In this document: piece by piece, positions 7,940-18,192 of the stretch | Layout of the letters: each line of letters starts with the position of its first letter | Position numbering within the stretch: position 1 is the stretch's first letter | Origin: Spirogloea muscicola | Lineage: Eukaryota; Streptophyta; Zygnematophyceae; Spirogloeales; Spirogloeaceae | Assembly: GCA_009602725.1 (NCBI GenBank) | Contig: WELB01000051.1 | Location: 461,185-485,835, forward strand | Direction of reading: 5' to 3' | DNA length: 24,651 nucleotides | The notes under the pieces: generated by a model | Database searches by the model: none | The model's input: only the letters and a program-made list of their open reading frames with translations | What the model was told of the DNA's origin: nothing | Translations under genes and position numbers: made by a program

Positions 7940-10900
7940 CCATGCTCAAGCAGAGCAAGGTATCTAACTGGAGCCGGCAGGTCACCTCAGACGTGCTCTG
8001 GTTCTCAGAGCACCCCGCTCCCAGACGCCATAGGTAGCTTTCACCACCGTGGCAGCAGCTGGGCCTCGCACGTGCTTCCAGCTGCCGGCAGAACTGTGCT
8101 GCGAGTAGGATCGAGCATTGGTGCTGGCTCGATATTTCTGCTTGCGGTGTAATCTAGTTGAGTTGCTTGGACCCTTGCCCTGCATTGCTAGGTCTTCCGC
8201 GACAACCAGCAGATGCAAGAGCGCGTGATGGATAGCAACGCGCTCGAGCGGGAGCGCGGCATCACCATCCTCTCCAAGAACACTGCCATCCGCTACAACG
8301 GCACCAAGATCAACATCATCGACACGCCTGGTCACTCCGACTTCGGCGGCGAGGTCGAGCGAGTGCTCAACATGGTGGATGGTGTCCTGCTCCTGGTGAG
8401 TCGCAGCCGGCAGCGTATGAGAGCTTCGTAATATTCCAAGCATATGCAATCAACTATGTATCAGGTATACTTTGGACGATTTGTGCATTTTGAAGGTCTG
8501 TATCAACGACAACGCTGCTGGTAATTGTCATTCTCGTGAACTGCCACTCATTCTGCCATGCCTGCAACCCCTTCCTTCGGCAGGTGGACTCGGTGGAGGG
8601 CCCCATGCCGCAGACGCGCTTCGTGCTGAAGAAGGCACTGGAGCTTGGCCGGCAAGTGGTGGTGGTGGTGAACAAGGTCGACCGCCCTGCTGCGCGCGTT
8701 GAGTTTGTCGTCAATTCAACATTTGAGCTCTTTTGCGAGCTCGAGGCCACAGACGAGCAGGCAAGCAGCAGCCTCTTGTTGCGCTTCATATACTCTTCCT
8801 GGCTCTTCCTTCTCTTTGTTTATTCTCCCACTCTCCTTCCTCATTGACAATGTAGACGATTGTGCAGCAGGCAGATGCTATTACTCTGCTGACAGCAATG
8901 CTTCTGAAGCCTAGTTAAGTTGCCGTGCTACAGGCTCGCTGAAGCTACCTTCCCTTGCCTCTGTTGTGCTGCCACAGTGCGACTTCCAGATCGTGTACGC
9001 CATTGGACTGCAGGGTCGTGCGGGCTTGGAGCCTGGCAACCTTGCCGACGACCTTGAGCCGCTGTTTGAGGCCATCCTGCGGTGCATCCCGCAGCCGGTG
9101 GTTGACAACACCGCCCCCCTCCAGATGCTGGTGTGCACCTCTCACTTGCTTATGAGTTCCTTTGGGGCCTTGCATTACCTTAGCGACAATTCTGTGTGCA
9201 TATTCTTCCATTGTGGTTGCACCTCTGCATCATCTGACATTGTTACCTTGTGCCAGTAGTACTTCGGGGATTGCCTTCCTTACGACAAGCCTCTCGTGTA
9301 TGCAGATCACGAATTTGGACTATGACGAACACAAGGGCAGGCTTGCAATTGGGCGCGTACATGCAGGCAAGATCTCTCGGAATGACGACGTGAAGGTTTG
9401 CACGCCGGACGGCCCATGTCGCAATGCCAAGATTGCCGAACTCTTTATCTACGAGAACTTCATTCGTGTGCCCATTGACGCTGTCGACGCCGGTGACATA
9501 TGCTGCATCTCTGGAATCAGCGACGTCCTGGTAAGGGCAAAAGGCACCTGGTTTGCCCCGCTCTTTCCATGTTTGCAATGTATGCAGTGCTTTAGCCTGT
9601 CGATCTCAGGTCAGGTCAAGTCAAGAAGAGAGGGTTGTTGAGTACAACCTCAGACCTTTTCACCACCTTCATGGGTTCACTAGATAGCCACTATGACGTC
9701 CTCAATTTTCAAAAAATTGTACTCCTGCCTGTTTGATCAGGGCTGTGCGCGAAGTAGCAAGCTGTGGAATAAGGTGACTGACATCTACTGGAAGAATCTA
9801 CGTTCAGATTGGAGAGACGCTGGCCGACAAGCAGCAGGGAGTGCCATTGCCCGCCATCAAGGTAGAAGAGCCAACAGTGCGCATGTCCTTCATGGTCAAC
9901 ATCTCACCTTTCTCTGGGCGCGAGGTGAGCATCTTATTACTGCCATGTCTCTTCACAGTTGGTCTTTATAGCTTGCCAGCAAGTATTACTAGCTTTACTT
10001 AAGATAGCCCGAGCTTCTATTTATTTCTTAGATTGGTAGTCTCAGAACTGATCTGGCTGTTGCCTTATTGATGTTCAGGGCAAGTTTGTGACCTCGCGCA
10101 ACCTGAGGGACCGGCTTTATAGAGAGCTTGAGCGAAATCTAGCAATGAAAGTGGAGGACGGTGAGACAGCGGACGTCTTCATTGTCAGCGGCAGGGGCAC
10201 ACTCCATCTTACGATTCTTATTGAGAATATGTACGTCATAGAGCTCAAGCTGCCGTGGAGCGCACATTGATATTCTACTTATGAAGATAGAAAGTGAATC
10301 AAAGAATGTGTTGACCGTCAAAGTTGACCAATGCGGTTCAGATGACAGAAAATACAACGAAAGAATGTAGATTGTAGGACGAGCAGTCACACAATTTGAG
10401 TGCTACACTTATATCAAAGTCTTTCTGCTGTAGTTGGAGGTATTCACTGCATTGCTGTTGTTGTATACGTGGTGTATCTGCTGTTAAGTGCACTTGTTTG
10501 TTGCTCCTGGATTTGGTCTGCCGCTTTCAGGAGAAGAGAAGGCTACGAGTTCATGATTGGCCCGCCCAAGGTCATCAGCAAGGAGGAGAAGGGCAAGAAG
10601 CTGGAGCCTTACGAGGTCAGTATGATCCGCTTGTCTTGCTCGATGGCAGAGAGAGAGTCGCTTCCAGGGAAGCGCGGTGGCTGGGAGAGGCCAGCCCAGA
10701 AAAAGAATGAACAAAGTTCGAAGGGGCCAGGGAAAACGCTAAAACCGTCATTTGCTTGATGGGGAAAGAGACACCTGCCACTATCCCTCAAGTAGGCTAG
10801 AAGTGTCTAAAATCCGTTGAAGTTCTGACTCAGTGGCAACTCCTTTCCAGTTGAAGAGTGTAATTACTATTCAAGTCAAGAGTATGACATTGTTGTGATG

Positions 10901-12295
10901 GCTACGATCAGGAGTGTGCTTCTCTCAGATTTTTGTGGTTGCCCACTGAATGTTATGGTTGCACTTCCTTGTGCAGGATGCGGTGGTGGAGGTGCCAGAG
11001 GAGTACGTTGGCGCGATTGTGGACCTCCTGGGTAAGCGCAAGGGCCAGATGCTGGACATGTCAAGCTCAGGGTATGACCCACTCTATCACCAGCATATTT
11101 ACTTTGACACTATCAATACGTCATACTTGCATGGTGAGCAAGCCGAGTTTGTAGATATCAGCTGAAAGACTTGAGCTTATTGCAGCTGCAATGAAGAAGC
11201 TGTGCATCTTTCTAGGAAATTGGCTCTGGCAACAGGAGATGCCGATCAGCAGCTGGGTACTGATCATTCCTGAATGAGTCTACTGGATCGCAGGTCGGGT
11301 GCAACAACAATCGTGAAGTACCGCCTGCCCACCAGGGGCCTGCTTGGCATGCGGAATGCAATGCTCTCGGCGTCTCGCGGCACTGCCGTACTGAACACAA
11401 TTTTCCACGGTTATGGAGAGTGGTCGGGAGATCTCAGCACCCGCGAGCAGGGCTCCCTGGTGCGCACCCTTTCACATTGACCTCGGCGCCTTTCCAGTGT
11501 GAAGTTGAGGCTTCAGCACGTTACTGTCAGTCGTTTGCAGCAGTGGTAGATAGTGGCCATATCTGCTGCTGCTGCCAGCTTTCTTGACAGTGCCTCCTCT
11601 TGCTGATTGTTTGGTGTGGCAATCCTTTCTAGACTGCAACGGAGACAGGTCCGACTACCTCCTACGCACTTTTCTCCTGCCAAGAGCGTGGGAATCTGTT
11701 CCTTGGGCCTGGTGTAGAGATTTATGGAGGCCAGATCATTGGCGCCCATCAACGGCCCGGTGACCTTGGGCTGAATGCCTGCAAGAGAAAGGCCGCAACA
11801 AATGTCCGCTCGAACAAGGATGCCACTGGTACCTACTTTTGTCCTCAGCCTATGCATATGTCAGAGCTGCCAATGCATGATTTGTTTCCACTGAGATTGT
11901 CGAGTATGTCATAGACAGCACGTGATGGACATGATTGTGGTTTGGTGGTAATTTGCCTCCAAGATAGGATCTAGCTTAAAGTCCTGCCGTCCTTGAGAGC
12001 CAATTTTCCCGATTGTGCCTCTGCTCACAGTGTCTCTGCTCACAACCTGATGAAATTTTGCATTGTCGTACAAAGTTATTTAGGCATGTACGTTACTGAA
12101 GTGTTTTGCAATCTCAACTAAGACAAGAGACTGTGTTCGATTTTGACAGTGGTACTAGCTGCACCAATTGAACTCAGTCTTGACGACTGCGTCGAGTACA
12201 TCCAGGAGGATGAGCTTGTGGAGGTAACGCCACTCAGTGTCCGCATGTGCAAGAATCCTAAGGTTGGCAAGAAGCCACGCGGCGGTTCCAAGTGA
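7434..12295 (+). CDS. TypA: TypA/BipA translational GTPase, probably plastid-targeted
   Basis: Exons: 7434-7704, 7835-7959, 8192-8395, 8584-8760, 8978-9130, 9306-9530, 9808-9924, 10079-10230, 10531-10615, 10977-11071, 11294-11459, 11633-11828, 12150-12295 (TGA). They sum to 2112 nt, 703 residues, slightly longer than plant TypA. GTP-binding motifs: G1 AHVDHGKTT (114-122), G2 RGITI (154-158), G3 DTPGHSD (176-182), G4 NKVD (230-233). The elongation-factor domains II, III and V and the TypA-specific C-terminus follow ([35 protein letters not shown]). The protein binds the ribosome under stress; the plant plastid form (SVR3) supports plastid translation. The ATG at 7434 gives a Pro/Ala-rich leader suited to transit, but it crosses the N at 7646, so start and upstream frame are provisional. 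Acceptor 7834 or 7840 both keep frame. Intron 4 is GC-AG; intron 9 holds a repeat copy. AATAAA overlaps the stop. Confidence 0.95.
7595..7646. repeat. (CCG)n tract ending at an unresolved base
   Basis: About 15 CCG/GCC-like triplets with a few CAC and GAC interruptions, followed by N at 7646. It lies in the proposed TypA transit-peptide exon and would encode a Pro run in the chosen frame, or Ala or Arg in the others. The frame upstream of it cannot be trusted. Confidence 0.9.
8761..8977 (+). other. TypA: GC-AG intron (TypA intron 4)
   Basis: Exon 4 ends GACGAGCAG and the intron begins GCAAGC rather than GT. It ends GCCACAG before TGCGACTTCCAG. The join gives ATDEQCDFQ, which fits the conserved TypA sequence with no gap, and a CAG|GCAAG donor fits the known GC-AG class. 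Confidence 0.85.
10640..10720 (-). repeat. Dispersed repeat copy inside TypA intron 9
   Basis: Minus strand: TTGTTCATTCTTTTTCTGGG, then GGCTGGCCTCTCCCAGCCACC, then CGCGCTTCCCTGGAAGCGA. Head and following block match the copies at 6002 and 5838. It lies in the intron at 10616-10976 and leaves the splice sites intact. Confidence 0.7.
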
Positions 12296-13543
12296 ATAAA
12301 AGCGTGGGGGCCTGATTTCGTCGCCACCATTTTCTACCTGACATACATGCAAGCACAAGGCGATGCACATGCAGTTCCATCAATCTCATTTGCTGGCCTG
12401 AATTGCATGGCATCATTACAAACCCTGACATGAATCAGCCAAGTGTTCTGCAAAGTTGGAGTGTTCTCGAGGTTTAGGTATCTTAGGACCAGGAAATTGA
12501 TTGTGTGCATGTTGGTCAGCATCACAACTTGGCATCCTTAAAACCGCGGTGCTCTGTGACATGCACTCATATTGGTTCCATGTACTCTTGGCACAGTGTC
12601 ATTCTTTTGAGCAGAGCAGGCAACTTTTAGGGTCAGGCTTTCTAGACTATAGTACATTGTTTACAGGCTGTCTCGAGATAGCCTCCTATTCAAATCAAGG
12701 GGTCAAGCAGTTGATTCATGCTCGAAGTTAAGCCCTTAGAGGTTTGATTGTTCTTTGGAGATTTGCACCTTTTGGAGCACGACAAAGCCCATGTCAGACA
12801 CCCCTATGATTGTGATTTGGCATGTCTATTCTCTGTTCAGAGGGAGTTACAAACGAGTCCAGAAGTCTGATAGTCCTAGCTTTGGCCTGGGCGACTAATT
12901 TATGGCCACCGCTTAGTTGCACTGTCAGTCCAAGGCTTTGGCAGCAACCTTCCATTTCTCTTACCGCTGAAGAGGTTTGAGACAAAGCTTAGAGAAACGA
13001 CAAGAAGTAGATGCAGAGGATGTCCTCTGCAAGCCTGCATCGGTGGCTGCCAACTGAACGAGAATCCATCAACTTTCTGGTGAGTACAGACAACACCAGC
13101 ACCGCAATTGGTGACGCTATGAAGCGTGGAGCCTCCAGAGAGGGGGTCACACCCCTCTCTGAGGAAGACAGTTACCTGCTGTTATTCCGGCTTGGGCTTT
13201 CATGTGTAGCGGTTGCTCCGTGTATGCATGCTGCTGTGCTTGCTGCCTGCAGTAATGTGCGGGATGGCCGTGCTTGTCTCGTTCAAGGCATACTGGTCGT
13301 TCAATGTCGTCAAACCGGGCGGCCCAAGTCATGTTGGCATGCCTGCCACATGTCAACGACCTCAATTTGCGCCTGGCAATACCGGGTTTGTACGGCGCGC
13401 ATGCTAGACGTTCTGATTGCCCACCTTGTCAAAGAAGAAGCTCTTCAGTAGCAATTTCAGTGGGAGGCGATGGCCGTCAATGCCAGACTAGCTGCGTGGG
13501 GCAAGGGCCTAGAAGCCAGGAGCGCACGTTTTAGAAACAGCTC

Positions 13544-13605
13544 TGTCAAAGCATGGCAATAGCTGAGAGGCCAGCTCAGAAGGACTGAGCAAGGTCCGAC
13601 AAATT
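13544..13605 (-). repeat. Dispersed repeat, head copy (inverted)
   Basis: Minus strand: TTGTCGGACCTTGCTCAGTC, then CTTCTGAGCTGGCCTCTCAGC. It resembles the head at 5080 (TTGTTCAGTCTTTCCGGGCT). It is about 100 bp from the plus-strand copy at 13704, in inverted orientation. Confidence 0.5.
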
Positions 13606-13703
13606 GCAAGGAAATACGGCTGGAGAAAGTGAAGGAGCCCCCCATATGTGAATCGCGTTGCAGGTACCTTGCCCTCGGATGGATGCGGCCCTTGTTCATC
13701 CAT

Positions 13704-13992
13704 TTGTCCATTCTTTCTGAGCTGGCTTTCTTATTTCACAGCCTCCAACCCCCCCTTGGAATTGCTCGTCTCCCTTTTCTCATGCGTTGCATCAGAAAGC
13801 TGGTCGAGCCTTAGCTGGTAGCACAAGAGCTTGTCGATTGCCGTCCGGTATTTGGGCATCAATTAGCGACCTCTATGTGCAGACTCGTGGTTACTGAGCG
13901 GGTCGGCTTAGCAGCAGGTGACGTACATCTGTCAATGTGCTTGCCTTTGTACTTGGCCACGCATGGCCCTCCATCTCTTAATACACACGCGC
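13704..13992 (+). repeat. Dispersed repeat, longest copy (head, body, tail, 3' block)
   Basis: Head TTTGTCCATTCTTTCTGAGC with GGCTTTCTTATTTCACAGCC; body containing TTGCATCAGAAAGCTGGTCG (readable as HQKAGRAL); tail readable as SDLYVQTRGY plus TGA ending at about 13896; then GCGGGTC and a 3' block with ATGTGCTTGCCTTTGTACTT and TTAATACACACG. The part after the stop aligns with minus strand 19035-18936, so the similarity is at DNA level and not confined to a reading frame. Confidence 0.75.
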
Positions 13993-14200
13993 TCCCCCTT
14001 TACTCAGAAGGGCCATGCCTTCGAATGTGAAAGACACGGCTGCGCCGCAGCACCGGCAGGCATCGCGACGTCGGCGGCGTGGCCGGCGTCGTCAGTCGTC
14101 GTCGCCGGCGGCGGCGCAGCCGGCGTCCTCGTCCCGTCACCGACGCGTCGGGGGGCGCAGGAGCAGCCAGGTCGCAAAGCTCTGTGCCGTGGCTTCGCCA

Positions 14201-14206
14201 TATATA
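14201..14206 (+). promoter_or_regulatory. Possible TATA box of TFIIA gamma
   Basis: TATATA within CGCCATATATAGTCAATG, about 235 bases before the ATG at 14441. A repeat head lies between it and the ATG, at 14235. No transcript evidence, so this is only a candidate. Confidence 0.3.
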
Positions 14207-14234
14207 GTCAATGAACTCCGGACTATTCCGAAAT

Positions 14235-14280
14235 AACTGGCTGCCCATTCTTTCTGGTTCTGGCCATCCACAGCCCCCGT
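14235..14280 (+). repeat. Dispersed repeat, head copy near TFIIA gamma
   Basis: CTGCCCATTCTTTCTGGTTC, then TGGCCATCCACAGCCCCCG. The layout is the same as the other heads (CCATTCTTTY, then TGGCC..., then CAGCCCC) but more diverged. It sits in the presumed 5' UTR or promoter. Confidence 0.5.
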
Positions 14281-14440
14281 GTTGGCTTGATTCTTTTCCG
14301 CCTTCTCTGTCGGAGTTTATTTGCCTTCGTTTACAGTTTGCGGCCGTCAAGTAATTCTCATTCCCTCGCCGCCCACGGCGCCGCCTACGGCGCCGCCTCT
14401 CGTGGCGGCCGCGGCGGCTGCGGCGGCGTCGGCGGCGGCG

Positions 14441-14569
14441 ATGGCGCACTACGAGCTGTACCGCAAGAGCAGCATCGGCATGAGCCTCACGGACGCGCTG
14501 GACGAGCTGGTGACCAACGAGGCCATCTCGCCCGTCCTCGCCGTCAAGATCCTCATGCAGTTCGACAAG
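14441..14569 (+). CDS. TOA2: TFIIA gamma subunit, first exon only (partial)
   Basis: The ATG at 14441 opens 43 residues starting [20 protein letters not shown] and ending VKILMQFDK. This is the N-terminal helical part of the TFIIA small (gamma) subunit, which with the large subunit stabilises TBP on the TATA box in RNA polymerase II initiation. The family is about 105-110 residues long. The C-terminal beta-barrel half, including the hallmark VKGHLHTYRFCDNVW-like segment, is nowhere in the window. A donor GTCCGC follows at 14570. The expected second exon should lie before the next gene, but the sequence runs into a (CCG)n tract, a telomere-like stretch and an N at 14743, and then into an unrelated glycosyltransferase. 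The loss is more likely a collapsed assembly gap than a real truncation, but a pseudogene fragment is possible. Confidence 0.85.
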
Positions 14570-14601
14570 GTCCGCCGCCTCCACCGCCACCGCTGCCGCT
14601 G

Positions 14602-14602
<1 letters not shown>

Positions 14603-14632
<30 letters not shown>

Positions 14633-14633
14633 G
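14603..14633. repeat. (CCG)n tract
   Basis: About ten uninterrupted CCG triplets in what should be TFIIA gamma intron 1. It lies 110 bases before the N at 14743. Confidence 0.9.
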
Positions 14634-14659
14634 GGGCCTCGCCGGGACAGCGGCCGGGG

Positions 14660-14699
14660 TTAAGGGAATTGGGTTTCGGTTTTGGGGTTCGGGTTTAAC
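14660..14699. repeat. Degenerate telomere-like G/T-rich stretch
   Basis: TTAAGGGAATTGGGTTTCGG then TTTTGGGGTTCGGGTTTAAC: repeated GGGTTT/GGGTT units resembling degraded TTTAGGG. It is the complementary strand form of the motif at 231-275. It sits just after a first exon, as there. Confidence 0.5.
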
Positions 14700-14742
14700 C
14701 GCGTCTGCCGCGTCTGACGCCGGCGCGCCTCATGCGGATGCA

Positions 14743-14743
14743 N
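14743..14743. other. Unresolved base (N), likely collapsed gap or contig join
   Basis: One N between a TFIIA gamma gene lacking its 3' part and a glycosyltransferase lacking its 5' part. Both losses at one point suggest missing sequence rather than a single unread base. A continuous reading frame passes through the N, but this is expected in such GC-rich sequence. Confidence 0.7.
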
Positions 14744-17700
14744 CGGCGCGGCGGCAGCTGCTGCTGGACCGGGCGGCGAGCTGGCCGCCGGCGGTGGCGC
14801 CGGGCGACGTGAACCTGACCATCTTTGCGGCGCCGCTGCCGTATGAGGGCGAGGCCGGCGCGCGGCAGCGGCGCGCGCTCCTCTCCTGGCTGCGCCTCTC
14901 GCCGACGCCGGCCGTCGTGCTGCTCGGCGACCACCCGAGCTTCCGGGCGCTGGCTGCCGAGTTCCCGGGCCACGTTGCCGTGGAGCCGCGCGTAGACGCC
15001 AACCTCAACGGTGTCCCGCTCTTCCACTCCATGCTCGCGCGCGCCATGGCCGCCGATACCCCCCACTCCATGCTCGTCAACGCCGACGTCGTGCTGCTCG
15101 GTGACGCGCTGCGCGCCATTGCGCGTGCCGCCTCCTACTTCCGTGACTGGACGCTCACCGCCGCACGCTGGGATGTCGACGCCCTGCCCTTCTCCTTCGA
15201 GGGCCTGCCGCCGGCCGTGGCGCCCGCCCGCGAGGGCCGCCCGACGTCTGTCCTTGACGAGGCGGAGGTCGCCCGGCACGTTCGCGGCACCGGCAGCCTC
15301 CACTCCGCCAACGGCGTCGACCTCTGGGCCTGGAACAACTCGCCGGCGCCGCTCGTCGACACGCCGGTGCCGCCCTTCGCCATCGGGCGCGGCAAGTACG
15401 ACAACTGGCTCACGCACGAGGCGGTGGCGGCCGCGGCCGCCGGCGGCCGCGCCATTGTCGATGCCTCGGATGCTGTCACCGCCATCCACGTGCGCCACGA
15501 CTACGACCACGAGGAGGAGGAGGACGCCGCCGCCGCCGACGACGCAGCCGTCAACGCCATGGCCAGGGGCGCCGGCTTCTGGTCCACCCACAAGCGCAGC
15601 AGCTGGGAGGTGTTCGCCAATGTCCACCTCGCCGAGGCGCACGGCACGTACACCAACCAGAAGGGCACCTCCCTCCATATCCCCTGGCGCCTCGCCAGCT
15701 GCTGGGAGCCCTCTGGTCGGTCCCCCTGTCCCCCCACCCCTCTCCTCCCTCCCTCCCCCCTCCCCCTTCACCCTCTCCTGCTTCCTTCCTCTCTATCCTG
15801 CTCCGTCCTCCATGCTCGCTGCCCACCTTCTCGGAACATGCCATCAGCTGCTCAATGCTGCCAAGCTGCGCTACACCTTGCCCTGTTATTTAGTTGTCTT
15901 GCTACTTTGCTATCTGCAAATCAGTCTTGGGGGAGCTACTGGCCTCTCTTGCTTGCCCTCTCTCGCACCAGAAACGACCTGATAGCATTCGCCAAGTGGC
16001 CCTGACAGCCGGTCGGCGGGGGTGTCTCACGTCCTGGCGTCACCTTGCAGGCATGTGCCTGCTTAAGCGCGTGCGCCCCGGCAACTGCACGTGCGAGTAC
16101 TCGCCGTATGTCAACGCGACCATCTCGGACCCGCGCCTGGAGAAGCGGCGGTGGCTGTGCGGCGCGGTGGTGCAGGATGCGCCCGTCGACTTTGAGATCA
16201 AGACGACGGCGGAAAAGGATAGTCCCCAGGGCCTGCCCCACACGATGCTGCAGATCCTGCCTCAGGTCGCGGATAAGGACAAGGTAAGCCACGCGGCAAG
16301 TAATATAATCAAATTGCATTGTTAACCAACATCGCTGGGAAATCTCTGTTCTCTGTGGCTGATCAACAGTGACTGGTCAATGTGACGACAGGAAATTAGT
16401 AACATAGCTGTTCAGCAGCGAGTGACCTCTGCTGCTGCAATCTGAGTACATATACGTGGTGCACGTGGTGCACAAGCAGGTGGTGATCCTGGTGGCAGTC
16501 ACGGCGGGCTACACGGACATGCTCATGAATTTCATCTGCCGCCTGCGGCAGCTCGGCCTCTCCAACTATGCGCTTGCTGCGCTCGACGAGGAAATGTACA
16601 AGTGGGCCTTCACGCAGGTGCCAAGCTCATGACATAACCTCCCTCTCTCCCTCATCTCTCCTTCCTTTGTCCTCCTGTGAGCAAGCATCTCTCCTCCCGG
16701 TTAATGCCGAGTTTTAAAGCGTGAGTCTTATGGCTGGCTTTGTCTTGGACGCAGGGCCTGCCAGTGTACATGGAGGCGTCGGCCTCAGAGTTGAATCTGA
16801 TGAAGAGCGACAAATGCGCATTCGGCAGCCAGTGCTTCCGGCAGTTCACCAAGCTCAAGTCACGCGCGGTGCTGTCGGTGCTCAAGGCCGGGTACAACGT
16901 GCTGTGGTCCGACGTGGACATCATGTGGTACGAGAACGTCATCCCACTACTCCAGGCATTTGGGCCCGGCACATTTCCCATCCAGGTGTGTGCCTCTGAC
17001 TGTGGAGCAATGGAGGACATAGCCCTCTATCCCTGTCCTCATCCTCTCCTCTGTCTTATCTCTCGGCCAACATTCTTTTCCCTCCAGCCATGACGAATGC
17101 CAAGCTTTGACTCTCTGAAGAGGGGCTAGCTTTGAGCTCTTGAAGCCCTCATTTCAATTTTTGGGCAGCTCAGGGAGCTCACAGGTCTAGTCATAGTTTA
17201 GATATCATTGAGGCTAAGCATAACTACCGGTAGTTGTCGCTATTACTTAGCATAACAATATGCAACTGCTAGATTGAAGCACAGGTTGTGATTGCCTGCT
17301 ACTTCCACAATGATCTGAGTGCCTCCTTATATGTTTCGTTGTGATGTTCCCAGAGCAACGAGCCTAACGAGACGACAGTGGCAAATGGCATCCGGCGCAT
17401 CAACTCGGGCTTCTACTATGCACGCTCAGACAAAAAAACAATCACGGCGTTCGAGGCCATTGTGGCGCATGCCCGCACGACGAAGCTGTCGGAGCAGCCA
17501 AGCTTCTATGACATACTGTGCGGTGTGAAGGGCGAGGACAAAGTGGGTGGCAACGAGTGCAAGTGGCACGTGAATGGTCTCCGCACGATTTTCCTGGATC
17601 GGAAGAAGTACCCCAACGGCGCAGTGTACAAGTTCTGGGAGGCGCCCAGCGTGCATGAGGCGTGCAAGGAGGCCGGCTGTGTCATCCTCCACAACAACTG

Positions 17701-18192
17701 GATCAAAGGTACGTGCCAACTGATCCAAAGTGCTGGCCGACAAGGATGCGCCATGCGCTCACAGAGTACAGAGGCACTTTGCGAACTCTGGTTTTGGTCT
17801 TGTTGTCATGCCGGAACTCTGAGATACTACGCTTTGGTCGGAACACCTCAGAACCCCAACTCCTGCAGACTGCAGTACTAATACCCCTAGATTTGATTGG
17901 CTGATTCTTGGGCCTCTGGCGGCAGCTGCTGGCCGCCTGGCCACTCTCTGTCTAGGCCGCAACAGATGGCGGGTGGCCTCCAGGCAGTTTTGCCATTTCC
18001 TCCAAGCCTGACTGTAAGGTCGCCATGTGCGCAGGGCGAGACGCCAAGGTGGAGCGTGTTGTGAGCAACAAGTACTGGTATTACGACGTCAAGAACCGCA
18101 TGTGCCTGCACGACTGGCACGACAACATTCGCGTGCCCGACCTCGTGCAATTCAAGCCGCCCTTGGGCAATGCTACGGAGGGTGGTGAGTAG
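14744..18192 (+). CDS. GT77-type glycosyltransferase (nucleotide-diphospho-sugar transferase), 5' incomplete
   Basis: Exons: 14744-15715, 16051-16283, 16447-16617, 16755-16985, 17354-17708, 18035-18192 (TAG); 705 readable residues after the N, all joins in frame. The N-terminal region (about 1-300) has NLTIFAAPLPYEG, NADVVLLGDA, LWAWNN and GRGKYDNWLTHE, resembling the extra domain of some plant GT77-like proteins. An acidic run of Glu/Asp/Ala follows. The C-terminal catalytic domain (about 400-680) is Nucleotid_trans (PF03407)-like, with VLWSDVDIMW carrying the metal-binding DxD (Asp511, Asp513), then RRINSGFYYARS and CVILHNNWIKG. Such enzymes add xylose, arabinose or galactose to cell-wall polymers or glycoproteins in the Golgi; the sugar here cannot be told. 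No signal anchor is visible, which fits loss of the 5' end at the N. Exon 1 is far richer in GC than the later exons. GTGAGT just before the TAG could be a donor, so a further exon is possible. Confidence 0.85.

Larger units (their letters stand above)
12296..14440. other. Intergenic region between TypA and TFIIA gamma
   Basis: No recognisable gene. 12296-13550 shows nothing I can name; its ORFs are short and unlike known families. 13544-13990 and 14235-14280 hold copies of the dispersed repeat. The right end includes the 5' flank of TFIIA gamma, with a possible TATA box and a GC-rich leader. Confidence 0.7.

Noticed and set aside
12295-12300. AATAAA overlapping the TypA stop codon as a poly(A) signal
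   Set aside because: Chlorophytes normally use TGTAA, and a signal inside the stop would leave almost no 3' UTR. Probably chance.
13011-13451. 146-codon ORF between TypA and TFIIA gamma
   Set aside because: No recognisable motif, no start context, and no continuation in other exons. Compatible with chance.
14287-14742. Open frame upstream of and continuous with the GT77 exon
   Set aside because: It overlaps the TFIIA gamma exon in another frame and reads through a CCG run as Pro. The continuity through the N is expected from GC-richness and does not show a true N-terminus.
14695-15771. Long minus-strand open frame (358 codons)
   Set aside because: It is the antisense shadow of the GC-rich glycosyltransferase exon, has low-complexity Gly/Arg/Val content, and crosses the N. 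The sense frame has the conserved motifs.
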